A DNA stretch of 64,000 bases from Lonsdalea britannica (GTDB lineage: Bacteria; Pseudomonadota; Gammaproteobacteria; Enterobacterales; Enterobacteriaceae). The stretch is taken from NCBI RefSeq assembly GCF_002111595.1, contig NZ_LUTN01000021.1, forward strand, positions 1-64,000, read 5' to 3'. The notes under the pieces were generated by a model that worked only from the letters and a program-made list of their open reading frames with translations, did not search any database and had not been told where the DNA came from. This document shows, in pieces, positions 43,414 to 54,572 of the stretch. Both the position numbers and the translations under genes were made by a program. Numbering within the stretch: position 1 is the stretch's first letter; the number at the start of each line of letters is the position of its first letter.

Positions 43414-44171
43414 ATGAATTCACGGCGACAGGGAAGGTGGCGGCGCGCTTTGGCCGTGTTATGCGTGATGATCGGCGGGTGCGTGAGCACCGCAGAAACA
43501 GACTCACTCTCGCCGCAGGCGCAGACGCGTTTGCAACTGGGGTTGGCCTATCTGGAGCGCGGACAGTTTGACGTCGCGCACAGCAACCTGCTCAGCGCCG
43601 TGAAAGCAGCCCCAGATGACTACCGTACCAATTGGGTATGGCGCTATACGAACAGCAAATTGGTGAATATGCAGCGGCTGAAAAACGTTATCAGCAGTTG
43701 TTGCGACAGAGCCCTTCGAACGGGAGCGTAATGAATAATTACGGTGCGTTTCTGTGTGGTTTAGGGCAGTATGTAACGGCGCAACAACAGTTTAGCCGCG
43801 CAACGCAGCTCGCAAATTATCCGCAGGTTGCCGATGCTCTGGAAAACGCCGGTTATTGTTTTCTAGACGCAGGGCAGTTTGATGAGGCGGAGCAACGACT
43901 TCGTCGGGCGCTGAACTACGACCCTCGTAAAGGTCGACGCCTACTCGCGGAAGCCGAGCATCGTATGCATGCCGGTCATACAGAACAAACGCGGGTGCTC
44001 TTGAATATTTATCAGCCGAAATTTCCGGCGAGTGCCGAAAGTTTATGGCTACAGATTCGTTTCGCCGCGCTGGCGGGGGATACCGATAACGCGATGCGTT
44101 ACGGTGCGATGTTGGCGCGAAGTTTTCCACAATCTAAACAGTACCAGCAGTTCTTAGCTAATGAATACTGA
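43414..44171 (+). CDS. pilW: Type IV pilus biogenesis/stability lipoprotein PilW (PilF), one frameshift
   Basis: About 252 residues after repair. The N-terminal lipobox is IGGC ([10 protein letters not shown]). TPR repeats follow: [61 protein letters not shown]. The family stabilises pilus secretins. The frame breaks near nt 43627: CGTACCAATTGGG where CGTACCCAATTGGG gives [15 protein letters not shown]. One lost C. Its end overlaps rodZ by 11 bases, the usual order rlmN-pilW-rodZ-ispG. Confidence 0.9.
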
Positions 44172-45147
44172 AGCCAATCAAGATAAAACAGCATCACCCA
44201 TAGCCACTCCTGGGGAACGACTGCGTCAGGCGCGTGAAAGCTTAGGGTTGTCGCAGCAAGTCGTCGCGGAAAGGTTGTGCCTTAAAGTCTCCACCGTTCG
44301 TGAGATTGAAGAAGACAACACGCCTGCTGGCCTTGCGCCGACATTCCTGCGTGGATATATCCGTTCTTATGCCAAGCTGGTGCATCTGCCCGAAGATGAG
44401 CTGCTGCCGATGCTGGAAAAACACGTGGTGCCGAGTCGTACCTCCAACGTATCCCCTATGCAGCATCTCGCGCTGGGCAAAAGTCGTAAAAAGCGCGACG
44501 GCTGGCTGATGACCTTTACCTGGCTTATTTTGCTGGGGGTATTGGGGTTGACGGTCGCCTGGTGGTGGCAGAATCATCAGGCGCAGCAGCAGGAAATCAA
44601 TTCCATGGTCGATCATGCGAACGCTACGCAGACTTCGCAAGATGGACAACCGCTGGATTTAGGCAACGGCGAACCGGACCCGGTTGTGCCGGACGATAGC
44701 GCCACGGGGGCGACCACTCCCGAGGTGACGCCGCCTGCCGACGCTTCCTCGGTAGCGTCCACGCCAGCGAGTAATGCGCCTGCGCCTGTGGCCCCTGCCA
44801 CGCCTGCTCCCGCGCAGACGGCATCCCCGGCGCAACCTTCTCCCGCGCCATCCTCTCCGGCGGCCCCTGCCGTTGAGACGCTGGCGCCTTCCGCGCCAGC
44901 GTCTAACGCATTAGCCATGTCGTTCTCTGCGGACTGCTGGCTGGAAGTGGTGGATAGCACCGGCAAAAAACTGTTCAGCGGTATGCAACGCAACGGCGGT
45001 TCGCTGAATCTGAGCGGACAACCTCCTTATCGACTCAAAATCGGCGCGCCTGCTGCTGTGCGTATTCAGTATCAGGGTAAACCGGTGGATTTGAGTCAGT
45101 ACGTCAAAAGCAATCAGGTTGCACGTTTAACGCTGGCCGGCCAGTAA
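44161..45147 (+). CDS. rodZ: Cytoskeletal membrane protein RodZ
   Basis: 328 residues. The cytoplasmic Cro-type helix-turn-helix domain at about 18-85 ([32 protein letters not shown]) binds MreB. One membrane helix lies at about 117-137 ([21 protein letters not shown]), then a Pro/Ala/Thr-rich periplasmic linker and a C-terminal beta domain ([20 protein letters not shown]). It is required for rod shape. Confidence 0.96.
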   Translation: MNTEANQDKTASPIATPGERLRQARESLGLSQQVVAERLCLKVSTVREIEEDNTPAGLAPTFLRGYIRSYAKLVHLPEDELLPMLEKHVVPSRTSNVSPMQHLALGKSRKKRDGWLMTFTWLILLGVLGLTVAWWWQNHQAQQQEINSMVDHANATQTSQDGQPLDLGNGEPDPVVPDDSATGATTPEVTPPADASSVASTPASNAPAPVAPATPAPAQTASPAQPSPAPSSPAAPAVETLAPSAPASNALAMSFSADCWLEVVDSTGKKLFSGMQRNGGSLNLSGQPPYRLKIGAPAAVRIQYQGKPVDLSQYVKSNQVARLTLAGQ

Positions 45148-45183
45148 TTTTCCGGCCGGTAGCGGCATTTTGGAGGTGAAGTT

Positions 45184-46305
45184 GTGAATAACCCCGCACC
45201 CATAACCCGTCGCAAATCAAAGCGCATTTACGTTGGTAAGGTGCCCGTCGGTGACGGTGCGCCTATCGCGGTGCAGTCGATGACGAACACCCGTACAACG
45301 AATGTTGAAGCAACGGTAAATCAAATCAAAGCGTTGGAGCGCGTGGGCGTCGACATCGTTCGCGTTTCCGTCCCCACGATGGATGCTGCTGAGGCATTCA
45401 AGCTGATCAAACAACAGGTGAATGTGCCGCTGGTGGCGGATATTCACTTTGACTACCGCATCGCGCTGAAAGTCGCTGAATACGGCGTGGATTGCTTACG
45501 CATCAACCCGGGTAATATTGGCAACGAAGAGCGCATTCGCTCTGTCGTGGACTGCGCACGGGACAACAACATTCCGATTCGTATCGGCGTGAACGCCGGT
45601 TCACTGGAAAAGGATCTGCAGGAAAAATACGGCGAGCCAACGCCGGAAGCGCTGCTGGAATCCGCTATGCGTCACGTAGACATTCTCGATCGGCTCAACT
45701 TCGACCAGTTCAAAGTCAGCGTGAAGGCCTCCGACGTCTTTCTGGCCGTCCAGTCCTACCGTCTGCTGGCCTCCCGCATCGATCAGCCGCTGCATCTCGG
45801 TATCACCGAAGCCGGCGGCGCACGGAGTGGGTCGGTGAAGTCCGCCATCGGTCTGGGCCTGCTGCTCTCCGAAGGGATTGGCGATACGCTGCGCATCTCG
45901 CTGGCGGCCGACCCGGTCGAAGAAGTGAAAGTCGGTTTTGATATTTTGAAGTCGCTGCGTATTCGCGCGCGTGGCATCAACTTCATTGCCTGCCCGACTT
46001 GCTCGCGTCAGGAGTTCGACGTGATTGGCACCGTTAACGCGCTGGAACAGCGGTTGGAAGATATCATCACGCCGATGGACGTATCGATTATCGGCTGCGT
46101 GGTTAACGGACCGGGCGAAGCGCTGGTCTCGACGCTGGGCGTGACCGGCGGCAACAAGAAAAGCGGTTTTTATGAAGACGGCGTTCGCCAGCGTGAGCGT
46201 TTCGACAACGAACAGATGATCGACCAGCTGGAATCGAAGATCCGCGCCAAAGCGGCGATGTTGAACGAGAGTAACCGCATCACCATCAACGTGGTCGATA
46301 AGTAA
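45184..46305 (+). CDS. ispG: 4-hydroxy-3-methylbut-2-enyl-diphosphate synthase IspG
   Basis: 373 residues from GTG 45184 (GGAGGTGAA upstream). It makes HMBPP in the MEP isoprenoid pathway. The TIM barrel begins VQSMTNTRT; the [4Fe-4S] Cys ligands are in [10 protein letters not shown] and [12 protein letters not shown]. Essential Fe-S enzyme, so cluster assembly must still work in this organism. Confidence 0.97.
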   Translation: MNNPAPITRRKSKRIYVGKVPVGDGAPIAVQSMTNTRTTNVEATVNQIKALERVGVDIVRVSVPTMDAAEAFKLIKQQVNVPLVADIHFDYRIALKVAEYGVDCLRINPGNIGNEERIRSVVDCARDNNIPIRIGVNAGSLEKDLQEKYGEPTPEALLESAMRHVDILDRLNFDQFKVSVKASDVFLAVQSYRLLASRIDQPLHLGITEAGGARSGSVKSAIGLGLLLSEGIGDTLRISLAADPVEEVKVGFDILKSLRIRARGINFIACPTCSRQEFDVIGTVNALEQRLEDIITPMDVSIIGCVVNGPGEALVSTLGVTGGNKKSGFYEDGVRQRERFDNEQMIDQLESKIRAKAAMLNESNRITINVVDK

Positions 46306-46399
46306 TGACTGTGGCGGCATCGCACGAGATGCCGCCCTGTCGACAGCTTCCCAACCCGACGGCGACGGCCGCGCATTGATGCCGCAGTGCCGTTCCCCC

Positions 46400-46405
46400 T
46401 ATAAT
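46400..46405 (+). promoter_or_regulatory. -10 box of the hisS promoter
   Basis: Exact TATAAT 38 bp upstream of the hisS GTG start; no clear -35 box. Confidence 0.45.
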
Positions 46406-46442
46406 CGGGCCTATTTTCGAGAAAACGGATTAGAGAACTGAC

Positions 46443-47717
46443 GTGGCAAAAAATATCCAAGCCATCCGAGGCATGAACGACTACCTGCCGGCCGATACGG
46501 CTTTATGGCAACGTATTGAAGGCAGCCTGAAACAGGTCCTTGCCAGCTATGGCTATAGCGAAATTCGCACGCCTATCGTTGAGCAGACTTCTCTGTTCAA
46601 GCGCGCTATCGGTGAAGTCACCGACGTCGTAGAAAAAGAAATGTACACGTTCGAGGACCGTAACGGCGATAGCCTGACGCTGCGCCCTGAGAACACGGCA
46701 AGCTGCGTCCGCGCAGGCATTGAGCACGGCATCCTTTACAATCAGGAACAGCGTCTGTGGTACTCAGGGCCGATGTTCCGTCACGAACGTCCGCAGAAAG
46801 GCCGCTATCGTCAGTTCCATCAGCTCGGTTGTGAAGTTTTCGGTCTGAAAGGCCCGGATATCGATGCTGAAATGATCATGATGACGGCGCGCTGGTGGCG
46901 AGAGCTGGGCATCGCCGAACACGTTACGCTGGAACTAAACTCTATCGGCTCGCTGGAAGCGCGCGCGCGCTACCGAGAGGCGCTGATTGCGTTTCTGGAA
47001 CAGCATCAGGATGTTCTGGACGAAGACTGCAAACGTCGTATGTACACTAACCCGCTGCGCGTACTGGATTCCAAAAATCGCGATGTGCAGACGCTGCTGA
47101 ACGATGCGCCGGTCCTGACGGATTACCTCGATGATGAGTCGCGCGAGCATTTTGACGGCCTGTGTGAACTTTTAACGCAGGCGAGCATCCCATATAAGGT
47201 TAATCCGCGCCTGGTTCGTGGGCTGGATTATTATAACCGCACCGTCTTCGAATGGGTGACTACCAGCCTCGGTTCACAGGGCACTGTGTGCGGCGGTGGA
47301 CGTTACGATGGCATGGTGGAACAGCTGGGCGGCTCCAGCACGCCTGCGGTCGGTTTCGCGATGGGCTTAGAGCGTTTGGTACTGCTGGTTCAGACGGTCA
47401 ATCCAGAGTACAAAGCGCTACCGGGCGTGGACGTTTACGTCATTTCTTCCGGTGCGGGAACGCAGAGTGCGGCTATGCTGCTGGCGGAATCGCTGCGTGA
47501 TGCGCTGCCTGGGTTGAAGCTGATGACCAACTTCGGCGGCGGCAACTTTAAAAAGCAGTTTGCTCGTGCGGATAAAAGCGGGGCGCGTGTCGCGCTGGTG
47601 CTAGGCGAAAATGAAGTCGCGGCAGGACAGGCAGTGGTGAAAAACTTGTCCAGCGGTGAACAAGAAACTCTGGCGCAGGCTGACGTTGCAGCCCGGCTGA
47701 CGACGCTACTGGATTGA
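46443..47717 (+). CDS. hisS: Histidyl-tRNA synthetase
   Basis: 424 residues from GTG 46443. Class II aminoacyl-tRNA synthetase: motif 2 [18 protein letters not shown], His-specific [15 protein letters not shown], motif 3 GFAMGLERL, and a C-terminal anticodon-binding domain ([11 protein letters not shown]). Essential. Confidence 0.97.
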   Translation: MAKNIQAIRGMNDYLPADTALWQRIEGSLKQVLASYGYSEIRTPIVEQTSLFKRAIGEVTDVVEKEMYTFEDRNGDSLTLRPENTASCVRAGIEHGILYNQEQRLWYSGPMFRHERPQKGRYRQFHQLGCEVFGLKGPDIDAEMIMMTARWWRELGIAEHVTLELNSIGSLEARARYREALIAFLEQHQDVLDEDCKRRMYTNPLRVLDSKNRDVQTLLNDAPVLTDYLDDESREHFDGLCELLTQASIPYKVNPRLVRGLDYYNRTVFEWVTTSLGSQGTVCGGGRYDGMVEQLGGSSTPAVGFAMGLERLVLLVQTVNPEYKALPGVDVYVISSGAGTQSAAMLLAESLRDALPGLKLMTNFGGGNFKKQFARADKSGARVALVLGENEVAAGQAVVKNLSSGEQETLAQADVAARLTTLLD

Positions 47718-47730
47718 GGAGAAAGACACC

Positions 47731-48345
47731 GTGGAAGTCTATACCACAGAGAATGAACAGGTTGATGCGCTGCGACGTTTCCTAAGAGAAAACGGCAAGG
47801 CGCTGGCTGTCGGCGTGGTCCTGGGAATAGGGGCGCTGGTCGGTTGGCGCTTCTGGCAGAGCCATCAGGACAATAGCGCGATGGTAACGTCATCGGCCTA
47901 TCAGCAGGCCAGTGAAACGCTGACGGCAGGTAAGGGCACCACGGCGGTGGAAGCGTTTGCTGCCGCCAACAAGAACAACTACGGCGCGCTCGCTTCTATG
48001 GAGCTGGCGGCTCACTATGCTGAGCTGAAAGACTTCGCCAAAGCAGAGCAGCAGCTGACTCAAGCGCTTTCTCAAAGCAATAACGCCGATCTGCAATCGC
48101 TGATCAACCTGCGTCTGGCGCGTGTGCAGCTTGCGCAGAAAAAAGCGGATGACGCGCTAAAAACGCTGGATGCCATTAAAACCGAAGGCTGGGCCGCTAT
48201 GGTTGCAGACGTTCGCGGCGACGTTCTGGTCAGCAAAGGTGATAATCAGGGTGCGCGTAGTGCGTATGAAAAAGGCATCGAGTCTCAGCCTCCTCAGGGG
48301 CTGCAGGCCCTGTTACGAATGAAACTGAACAACCTGTCCAGCTAA
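47731..48345 (+). CDS. yfgM: Inner-membrane TPR protein YfgM (periplasmic chaperone network)
   Basis: 204 residues from GTG 47731, 13 bp after hisS. An N-terminal membrane anchor (GKALAVGVVLGIGALVGWRFW) is followed by a periplasmic TPR-like helical domain (ELAAHYAELKDFAKAEQQL, INLRLARVQLAQKKADDALK). In E. coli YfgM associates with PpiD and the Sec translocon. Ends 10 bp before bamB. Confidence 0.94.
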   Translation: MEVYTTENEQVDALRRFLRENGKALAVGVVLGIGALVGWRFWQSHQDNSAMVTSSAYQQASETLTAGKGTTAVEAFAAANKNNYGALASMELAAHYAELKDFAKAEQQLTQALSQSNNADLQSLINLRLARVQLAQKKADDALKTLDAIKTEGWAAMVADVRGDVLVSKGDNQGARSAYEKGIESQPPQGLQALLRMKLNNLSS

Positions 48346-48355
48346 GAGGAATTCC

Positions 48356-49537
48356 ATGCAATTGCGTAAAACACTTTTGGTAGGACTGGTTTCAACTGCC
48401 CTGCTGAGCGGCTGTTCGCTATTCGACCGTGAAGAAGACGTTGTTAAAATGTCCCCTCTGCCGCAGGTAGAGAACCAGTTCACGCCGACGAAAGTCTGGA
48501 GTCGTTCAATCGGCAGCGGTATCGGTGATTTCTATTCCAATCTGCGTCCGGCCTGGCAAGACAGCCGTGTTTATGCCGCCGACCGTCGCGGTACGGTTAA
48601 AGCGCTGGATTTGAGCAACGGCGAAGAAAAATGGAAGGCCGACCTGTCTGAGAAAACGGGCCTGCTGTCGGCGAACCGTCCGGCACTGTTGTCCGGCGGC
48701 GTATCGGTTGCCGGAAATCACGTTTACGTCGGCAGTGAAAGAGCGAAGATGTTCGCTTTGAATGCAGACGACGGCTCTCAGGTCTGGGAGACGCCGGTCG
48801 CCGGGGAAGTCACTTCTCATCCGGTTATCAGCGATGGCGTAGTGCTGGTGCACACCAGCAATGGTATGCTGCAGGCGCTGAACGAAGCTGACGGCGCTGT
48901 TAAGTGGACGGTGAACCTGGATATGCCGGCATTGTCGGTGCGCGGCGAGTCTGCGCCAGCGACTGCATTTGGCGCGGCTATCGTTGGCGGCGACAACGGA
49001 CGCGTCAGCGCCGTGCTGATCAACCAGGGCCAGCTGATTTGGCAGCAACGTATTTCCCAGCCGAGCGGCGCTACCGAAATCGACCGCCTGAACGACGTCG
49101 ATACCACGCCGGTCATCGTCGGCGAAGTGGTGTATGCGCTGGGTTACCATGGCAACCTGACGGCGTTGGACCTGCGCTCCGGTCAGATTTTGTGGAAACG
49201 CGAACTGGGCTCGGTGAACGACTTCATTGTTGACGGCGACCGTATCTATCTGGTCGATCAGGATGATCGCATCGTGGCCCTGAACACCAGCGGCGGCGTG
49301 AGCATCTGGCGCCAGAGCGAGCTGTTGCACCGTAATCTGACGGCTCCGGCACTGTATAATGGTTACCTGGTGGTGGGTGACGAGGAAGGGTACATGCATT
49401 GGGTTAATACGACCGATGGCCGTTTCGTCTCTCAGCAGAAAGTGGATAGCTCCGGCTTCCTGAGCAACCCTGTGGTGGCCAGCGATAAGCTGTTGATTCA
49501 GGCTAAAGGCGGCGAGGTTTACGCCTTTACGCGCTAG
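48356..49537 (+). CDS. bamB: Outer-membrane assembly lipoprotein BamB
   Basis: 393 residues. Signal peptide with lipobox LLSGC (Cys20), then an eight-bladed PQQ-type beta-propeller (blocks such as VYAADRRGTVKALDLSNGEEKW, VYVGSERAKMFALNADDGSQVW). It is part of the BamABCDE complex that inserts outer-membrane beta-barrels. Same order as in E. coli. Confidence 0.97.
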   Translation: MQLRKTLLVGLVSTALLSGCSLFDREEDVVKMSPLPQVENQFTPTKVWSRSIGSGIGDFYSNLRPAWQDSRVYAADRRGTVKALDLSNGEEKWKADLSEKTGLLSANRPALLSGGVSVAGNHVYVGSERAKMFALNADDGSQVWETPVAGEVTSHPVISDGVVLVHTSNGMLQALNEADGAVKWTVNLDMPALSVRGESAPATAFGAAIVGGDNGRVSAVLINQGQLIWQQRISQPSGATEIDRLNDVDTTPVIVGEVVYALGYHGNLTALDLRSGQILWKRELGSVNDFIVDGDRIYLVDQDDRIVALNTSGGVSIWRQSELLHRNLTAPALYNGYLVVGDEEGYMHWVNTTDGRFVSQQKVDSSGFLSNPVVASDKLLIQAKGGEVYAFTR

Positions 49538-49588
49538 TACACGTGTTTTACTCCGGGCGAAGGCGCCAGAATGGCCTTTGACCTGTCG

Positions 49589-49622
49589 AACGGCTCCTGA
49601 CGCTATCAGGAGCCGTTTCGTC
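49589..49622 (+). terminator. Terminator of the bamB transcription unit
   Basis: 12-bp perfect stem AACGGCTCCTGA/TCAGGAGCCGTT, loop CGCTA, followed by TCGTCTTTT. Confidence 0.8.
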
Positions 49623-49685
49623 TTTTATGATCAGCCAGCTAAGCTTGCTGTAACGAATTGAAATATAAGCAATGAGGTTGTAACA

Positions 49686-51179
49686 ATGATACCTGTCGTC
49701 GCGCTGGTCGGGCGCCCGAATGTGGGGAAATCCACGCTGTTTAACCGCTTAACGCGTACTCGTGACGCATTGGTGGCGGATTTTCCTGGGCTGACGCGTG
49801 ACCGCAAGTATGGTCGTGCCGAGGTGGAAGGAAACGAGTTCATTATCATCGATACAGGCGGTATTGACGGTAGTGAAGAAGGCGTGGAAACACGGATGGC
49901 GGACCAGTCTCTGCTTGCGATTGAAGAAGCGGATATCGTGCTGTTCATGGTCGATGCCCGTGATGGGTTGATGCCAGCGGATTTGGGCATTGCCCAGCAT
50001 CTGCGCAACCGCCAAAAATCCACGTTCCTGGTCGCCAACAAAATCGATGGGATCGATGTGGATACCGGCACGGCGGACTTCTATTCGCTGGGCCTCGGCG
50101 AAGTCTACCCGATCGCGGCATCGCATGGCCGTGGCGTCACCGGCCTGCTGGAAAAAGTGCTGCTGCCGTTTGCGGAAAATCAGGGCGAAGAGCCGAAGGA
50201 GCTGACGGAAGAAGAAGCCAACGCCGCCTATTGGGCGGAGCAGTTGGCCATTGAAACTGAAGCCGAAGAGGAAGCCGAGGTTGAAGATAACTTCGATCCG
50301 GAATCTTTGCCGATCAAACTGGCTATCGTGGGTCGTCCTAACGTCGGTAAGTCGACGCTGACCAACCGTATTCTGGGCGAAGATCGCGTTGTGGTTTACG
50401 ACATGCCTGGTACGACGCGCGACAGCATCTACATTCCGATGGAGCGTGACGAGCGCGAATATATCCTGATCGATACTGCCGGTGTGCGTAAACGCGGCAA
50501 GATCACGGAAACCGTCGAGAAGTTTTCCGTCATCAAAACGTTGCAGGCGATTGAAGACGCCAACGTGGTGCTGCTGGTGATCGATGCTCGCGAAGGGATC
50601 TCCGATCAGGATTTGTCTCTGCTGGGCTTTATCCTGAACAGCGGTCGCTCGCTGGTGATCGTGGTGAACAAGTGGGATGGCCTTTCTCAGGATGTGAGAG
50701 AGCAGGTAAAAGAGACGTTGGATCTGCGTCTGGGCTTCATTGATTTTGCCCGTATTCACTTCATCTCCGCACTGCATGGCAGCGGCGTCGGTAACCTGTT
50801 TGAGTCGATTACTGAGGCCTACACCTGCTCGACTCGTCGTGTGAGTACTTCGCTGCTGACGCGTATCATGCGCATGGCCGTCGACGACCATCAGCCGCCG
50901 CTGGTGCGTGGGCGTCGGGTGAAGCTGAAATATGCGCACGCCGGGGGTTATAACCCGCCTATCGTCGTGATCCACGGCAACCAGGTCAAAGATCTGGCGG
51001 ATTCTTATAAACGTTATCTGATGAACTACTTCCGTCGTTCGTTGGAGGTGATGGGAACGCCGATCCGCATTCAGTTCAAAGAAGGGGAAAACCCGTTTGC
51101 GAACAAGCGAAATACCCTGACGCCGAACCAGCTGCGTAAACGTAAACGTCTGATGCAGCACATCAAAAAAGGCAAATAA
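49686..51179 (+). CDS. der: Double-Era-like GTPase Der (EngA)
   Basis: 497 residues with two GTPase domains, each with G1 GRPNVGKST (near residues 8 and 212) and NKxD motifs (NKID, NKWD), an acidic linker ([18 protein letters not shown]) and a KH-like C-terminal domain. Acts in 50S ribosome assembly; essential. Confidence 0.97.
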   Translation: MIPVVALVGRPNVGKSTLFNRLTRTRDALVADFPGLTRDRKYGRAEVEGNEFIIIDTGGIDGSEEGVETRMADQSLLAIEEADIVLFMVDARDGLMPADLGIAQHLRNRQKSTFLVANKIDGIDVDTGTADFYSLGLGEVYPIAASHGRGVTGLLEKVLLPFAENQGEEPKELTEEEANAAYWAEQLAIETEAEEEAEVEDNFDPESLPIKLAIVGRPNVGKSTLTNRILGEDRVVVYDMPGTTRDSIYIPMERDEREYILIDTAGVRKRGKITETVEKFSVIKTLQAIEDANVVLLVIDAREGISDQDLSLLGFILNSGRSLVIVVNKWDGLSQDVREQVKETLDLRLGFIDFARIHFISALHGSGVGNLFESITEAYTCSTRRVSTSLLTRIMRMAVDDHQPPLVRGRRVKLKYAHAGGYNPPIVVIHGNQVKDLADSYKRYLMNYFRRSLEVMGTPIRIQFKEGENPFANKRNTLTPNQLRKRKRLMQHIKKGK

Positions 51180-51207
51180 GCCGAATTGAAGTGCCAGATT
51201 GGACCGG

Positions 51208-51236
51208 CGGGGCAGACTATTTTCTGCCCCGTTTTT
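51208..51236 (+). terminator. Terminator of der
   Basis: 9-bp stem CGGGGCAGA/TCTGCCCCG followed by TTTTT. Confidence 0.9.
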
Positions 51237-51292
51237 ATTGCGGGAACGCCAGTGATAAGTGAGGCCACACGACGATGGAAAAGGAGAACGGC

Positions 51293-51535
51293 ATGACGCC
51301 GCGATGTCCGCAGTGCCAGCACGAAATGCAAGGGCGCAGCGATGAGCGTTTTAGCTGCGATGAGTGTCGACAGGATTATCGCCGTGAGGCGTTATGCCCA
51401 GACTGTGGGCAGTCGTTGCAGGTGCTTAAAGCCTGCGGCGCGGTGGACTATTTTTGCACGCAGAAACACGGTTTGATTTCAAAAAAACGCGTGTTATTCC
51501 GCTACCAACCGGTTTTGACCGATACGTCGGATTGA
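51293..51535 (+). CDS. yfgJ: Zinc-ribbon protein YfgJ
   Basis: 80 residues from ATG 51293, which has AAGGAG eight bases upstream; an earlier ATG (51275) has none. Two CxxC pairs form the zinc ribbon (CPQCQHEM, CDECRQDY, CPDCGQSL), then the conserved ACGAVDYFCTQKHGLISKKRV. Function unknown. Usual neighbour of der; the next gene in E. coli, xseA, is displaced here by the protease pair. Confidence 0.85.
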   Translation: MTPRCPQCQHEMQGRSDERFSCDECRQDYRREALCPDCGQSLQVLKACGAVDYFCTQKHGLISKKRVLFRYQPVLTDTSD

Positions 51536-51551
51536 GCCGTCGCCGCAGACA

Positions 51552-51900
51552 TCACGGCGCTGGCTGTGCGTTCCGCCACAGAGCATCCAGTTCCGGCGCA
51601 TTCCGTTCGGGAATCCGCCACTCTTGAAGGGATGCGTCGCTGCGGTCTGACTCACTCCGGAGAATATGAATGCGGTAGTAAAACTGATCGCCCGGCCGGG
51701 GGGATCGGTCAGATCGTCGGACTCCGCTGAAGGCAACACGCTGCGCAGTACCGCACAGATGCGTTGACGTTCTTCCTCAGGCAGTTTGGCTAATACCACC
51801 CATCTCGGCCCGGATAATTGGGGTATCCAGCGATGCCGCCTTCCCGCGCCAGTTCGATAATGGCGTCGTCAGTCAAGCGGGGCAGTGCGTTCATACTCAT
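51552..51900 (-). CDS. Emfourin-like inhibitor of the M4 protease, two frameshifts
   Basis: About 116 residues after repair. Starts MSMNALPRLTDDAIIELARE inside the end of the protease gene. The core reads PRWVVLAKLPEEERQRICAV and then LRSVLPSAESDD; the end reads RIHILRSESDRSDASLQEWR. This fits emfourin (M4in), the protealysin inhibitor known from Serratia, which is encoded just downstream of its protease. Two single-base losses break the frame, near nt 51828 (ATCGCTGGATACC) and near nt 51700 (GGCCGGGCGATC, one G short). Start at 51900, or 51894 from the second ATG. Confidence 0.75.
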
Positions 51901-52930
51901 TCGGGATCCCCGTATCCACGCCCACCCGATGCCAGGCGTGCAGCACGGTATCCGCTACCGCCGTACTAAAACGCTGTTCCGCATGATTCACGGTATATTG
52001 AGCAAACAGTGAAAAGTCGGCGTTCTGCGGCAGCGATTTGTCACATAAAACGTCATACCAGATGACACCCGCTTTCTCCCATGCATACCCGCCAAGATCG
52101 GTCGCTGCCAGATAAAAGGCGCGGCTGGGTATACCAGAATTGAGATGTACGCCGCCGTTATCTTCACGGGTGTTGATGTAATCACGCATATGAGCAGGTT
52201 GCGGATCCGTACCTAGCAGCGGGTCGTCATAGGCCGTTCCCGGGCGAGACAGGGAGCGTAGGCCCTTGCCATCGATCTCCTCGGTCAGGAGGCCCGCGCC
52301 GACGATCCAGTCCGCTTCCTGAGCCGTTTGTTTAAGATAAAACTGCTTCACCATGGCGCCGAACACATCGGACAGCGATTCGTTTAATGCGCCGGACTGG
52401 CGCGTATAGAGAAGATTCGCTTCGCTCTCGGTGACGCCGTGCGTCAGCTCATGGGCGATAATGTCGATAGCGGTGGTGAAGCGGTTGAAAATCTTGCCAT
52501 CGCCGTCGCCAAAGACCATTTGCTGCCCATTCCAGAAAGCATTCTGATAATCCTGACCGAAATGAACGGAGCCCAGTAAGGGCAGCCCGGCGTTGTCCAA
52601 AGAATTGCGGCCGAAAACCTGCCAGAAGAAGTCGTAGGTGGCGCCCAGATACTCATAGGCTTCATCCGTGGCGATATCGCCCGTGGCGGCCTGGCCTTCC
52701 TCGCGAACAAGCGTGCCCGGCAGCGTTTGCTGATGTTGCGCATCATGAATATGGCGGTGGATCTGTCCGCCGGGGAGTGGGTCGTGCTCGGGAGGACGCG
52801 TCTGGGCGGAGACCATCAGCGACTGTACATGCATCAGCGTTTGCTGAGCGAGGCGTCGCTCTTCGTCAGAACCATTGCTGACGATACGATGAAGGATATA
52901 CGGGGGTACTATGCTATGAATCGCTTTCAT
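51869..52930 (-). CDS. Protealysin-type M4 zinc metalloprotease
   Basis: 353 residues. A short protealysin-type propeptide (SIVPPYILHRIVSNGSDEERRL) is present and no Sec signal. The catalytic domain has HELTHGVTES (zinc His pair and catalytic Glu), the third ligand in NESLSDVFG, and the proton-relay region GGVHLNSGIPSRAFYL. Related proteases include Serratia protealysin and the Prt1 type of Pectobacterium, linked to virulence or intracellular targets. It overlaps the inhibitor gene by about 30 bp, indicating a co-transcribed pair. It is an insertion in the conserved yfgJ-xseA interval. Confidence 0.92.
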   Translation of the reverse strand: MKAIHSIVPPYILHRIVSNGSDEERRLAQQTLMHVQSLMVSAQTRPPEHDPLPGGQIHRHIHDAQHQQTLPGTLVREEGQAATGDIATDEAYEYLGATYDFFWQVFGRNSLDNAGLPLLGSVHFGQDYQNAFWNGQQMVFGDGDGKIFNRFTTAIDIIAHELTHGVTESEANLLYTRQSGALNESLSDVFGAMVKQFYLKQTAQEADWIVGAGLLTEEIDGKGLRSLSRPGTAYDDPLLGTDPQPAHMRDYINTREDNGGVHLNSGIPSRAFYLAATDLGGYAWEKAGVIWYDVLCDKSLPQNADFSLFAQYTVNHAEQRFSTAVADTVLHAWHRVGVDTGIPNEYERTAPLD

Positions 52931-53046
52931 ACATCATCTCCACATGGATGCATATCTCTCGGTATGAGCGGACGTCCATAACGTAGATAACCAGTAAAGG
53001 AGCGATAAGTATAGTTCAGGAAATCATTTTCAGACGAAGAGTGATT

Positions 53047-54423
53047 TCAGGCGTCATCGGCCGAATGAATAGCGGTCACCTGGCTTTCAACCCACCCATC
53101 TTGCAGCCGCGTGCTGAGGGTGTCCCCGGCGGCGATCTGGCCCGCTTTTTTCAACACCTCGCCCGATGAGGTCGTGGTGACGCTGTAGCCTCGACCCAGC
53201 GTGGCCAGCGGGCTGACGGCTTGCAGGTGAGAGCAGGCCTCGCCGAAGCGCTGTTTGTTCTGACCGATCTGTTTGTCGAGTGCGTGTTGTAGCCGGTAGT
53301 GCAGCTGCTGAAGGTGTTGCTGCGCGCGATGGATTCTTGGCTGCGGCGGCTGTTGCAGCAAGCGTTGCTGGAGGTATTCCTGTCTGCGCGAGATTTGGCG
53401 CAGTCTGAGCTGTACGGCGTCGTCCAGTCGCTGACGCAACCGGATCAGCCGGTTTTGCTGGCGCGCCAGCCGCAGTTGGGGATGCTGTTGTTGCAGGCGA
53501 TGATGCAGCCGAGTGAACAGGCTCTGGCGCTGCGCCAGATAGTAATCCATCGCCATTTCCAGCCGTTGGCGCTGGGTTGTCACCTGTCGCAACAGCTCCT
53601 GCTGGTTACGGCTGACCAGTTCCGCGGCGGCGGAAGGCGTCGGGGCGCGTAAGTCCGCGACGAAATCGGAGATGGTAACGTCCGTTTCATGGCCGACGGC
53701 GCTGACGATGGGGATGCGGCTGGCGAAAATCGCTCTGGCGACGCGTTCGTCGTTGAAACTCCACAGATCTTCGAGTGAGCCGCCGCCGCGGCCGACGATC
53801 AAGACATCGCACTCATCGCGCAGGTTAGCCAGTTCGATGGCGCGGATGATTTGCGGCGGCGCGTCTGCGCCTTGTACGGAGGTCGGATAGATGATGACCG
53901 GCAGCGACGGATCGCGACGTTGCAGCACCTGTAAAATGTCATGCAGCGCGGCGCCGCTCGCCGATGTGATGACGCCTACACGCTTGGCCGGTTTCGGCAG
54001 CGGCTGTTTGAACTGCTGGTCAAACAACCCTTCGCCGAACAGACGTTGCTTCAACTGTTCGAACTGCTGCTGCAACAGACCGTCGCCAGCAGGCTGCATG
54101 CTGTCCGCCAGCAGTTGGTAGTCGCCTCGCGGTTCGTACAACGTAATCATGGCGCGGATGAGCACCTGCTGGCCGTTCTGTGGTCGGAACGTCACGCGAC
54201 GGTTGCTGCCACGGAACATGGCGCAGCGCACTTGGGCGCGCTCGTCTTTCAGCGTGAAGTACCAATGGCCGGATGACGGCTGGGAAAAGTTGGAGATTTC
54301 GCCGTTGAGCCAGATATGGCCCATCTCGCCTTCCAGCAGTTGTTTAACCGTCTGATTGAGACGGCTGACGGTAAAAATGGCGCTAGAAGGAGTCTGTGGC
54401 ATGTGAGAAAGATCAAGTTTCAA
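53047..54423 (-). CDS. xseA: Exodeoxyribonuclease VII large subunit
   Basis: 458 residues. The N-terminal OB fold ([22 protein letters not shown]) is followed by the catalytic domain ([42 protein letters not shown]), a long Gln/Arg-rich coiled coil, and a C-terminal [14 protein letters not shown]. It degrades single-stranded DNA together with XseB. A downstream ATG (MPQTPSS) is an alternative start. Divergent from guaB. Confidence 0.95.
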   Translation of the reverse strand: MKLDLSHMPQTPSSAIFTVSRLNQTVKQLLEGEMGHIWLNGEISNFSQPSSGHWYFTLKDERAQVRCAMFRGSNRRVTFRPQNGQQVLIRAMITLYEPRGDYQLLADSMQPAGDGLLQQQFEQLKQRLFGEGLFDQQFKQPLPKPAKRVGVITSASGAALHDILQVLQRRDPSLPVIIYPTSVQGADAPPQIIRAIELANLRDECDVLIVGRGGGSLEDLWSFNDERVARAIFASRIPIVSAVGHETDVTISDFVADLRAPTPSAAAELVSRNQQELLRQVTTQRQRLEMAMDYYLAQRQSLFTRLHHRLQQQHPQLRLARQQNRLIRLRQRLDDAVQLRLRQISRRQEYLQQRLLQQPPQPRIHRAQQHLQQLHYRLQHALDKQIGQNKQRFGEACSHLQAVSPLATLGRGYSVTTTSSGEVLKKAGQIAAGDTLSTRLQDGWVESQVTAIHSADDA

Positions 54424-54513
54424 AGCAGTGGGTTAATCTTTCCATACTACCGGGCAAAGGGCAGTACGCAAGGCTTTTTATAAAAAACGCTGGAGACAAT
54501 CCTATATGCTCTG

Positions 54514-54519
54514 TATAAT
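54514..54519 (+). promoter_or_regulatory. -10 box of the guaBA promoter
   Basis: TATAAT 53 bp upstream of guaB. A poor PurR-like sequence lies at 54466-54481 (two central bases wrong), so purine control is uncertain. Confidence 0.5.
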
Positions 54520-54572
54520 GCCGCGGCAATATTTTATCTAATCTTCCAACCATCCTCGGTGAGATATTGCCC

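Noticed and set aside
49749-51161. 470-codon open frame antisense to der
   Set aside because: Same codon-bias effect opposite an unmistakable GTPase gene.
54466-54481. PurR box upstream of guaB
   Set aside because: ACGCAAGGCTTTTTAT lacks the essential central CG; too weak to list.
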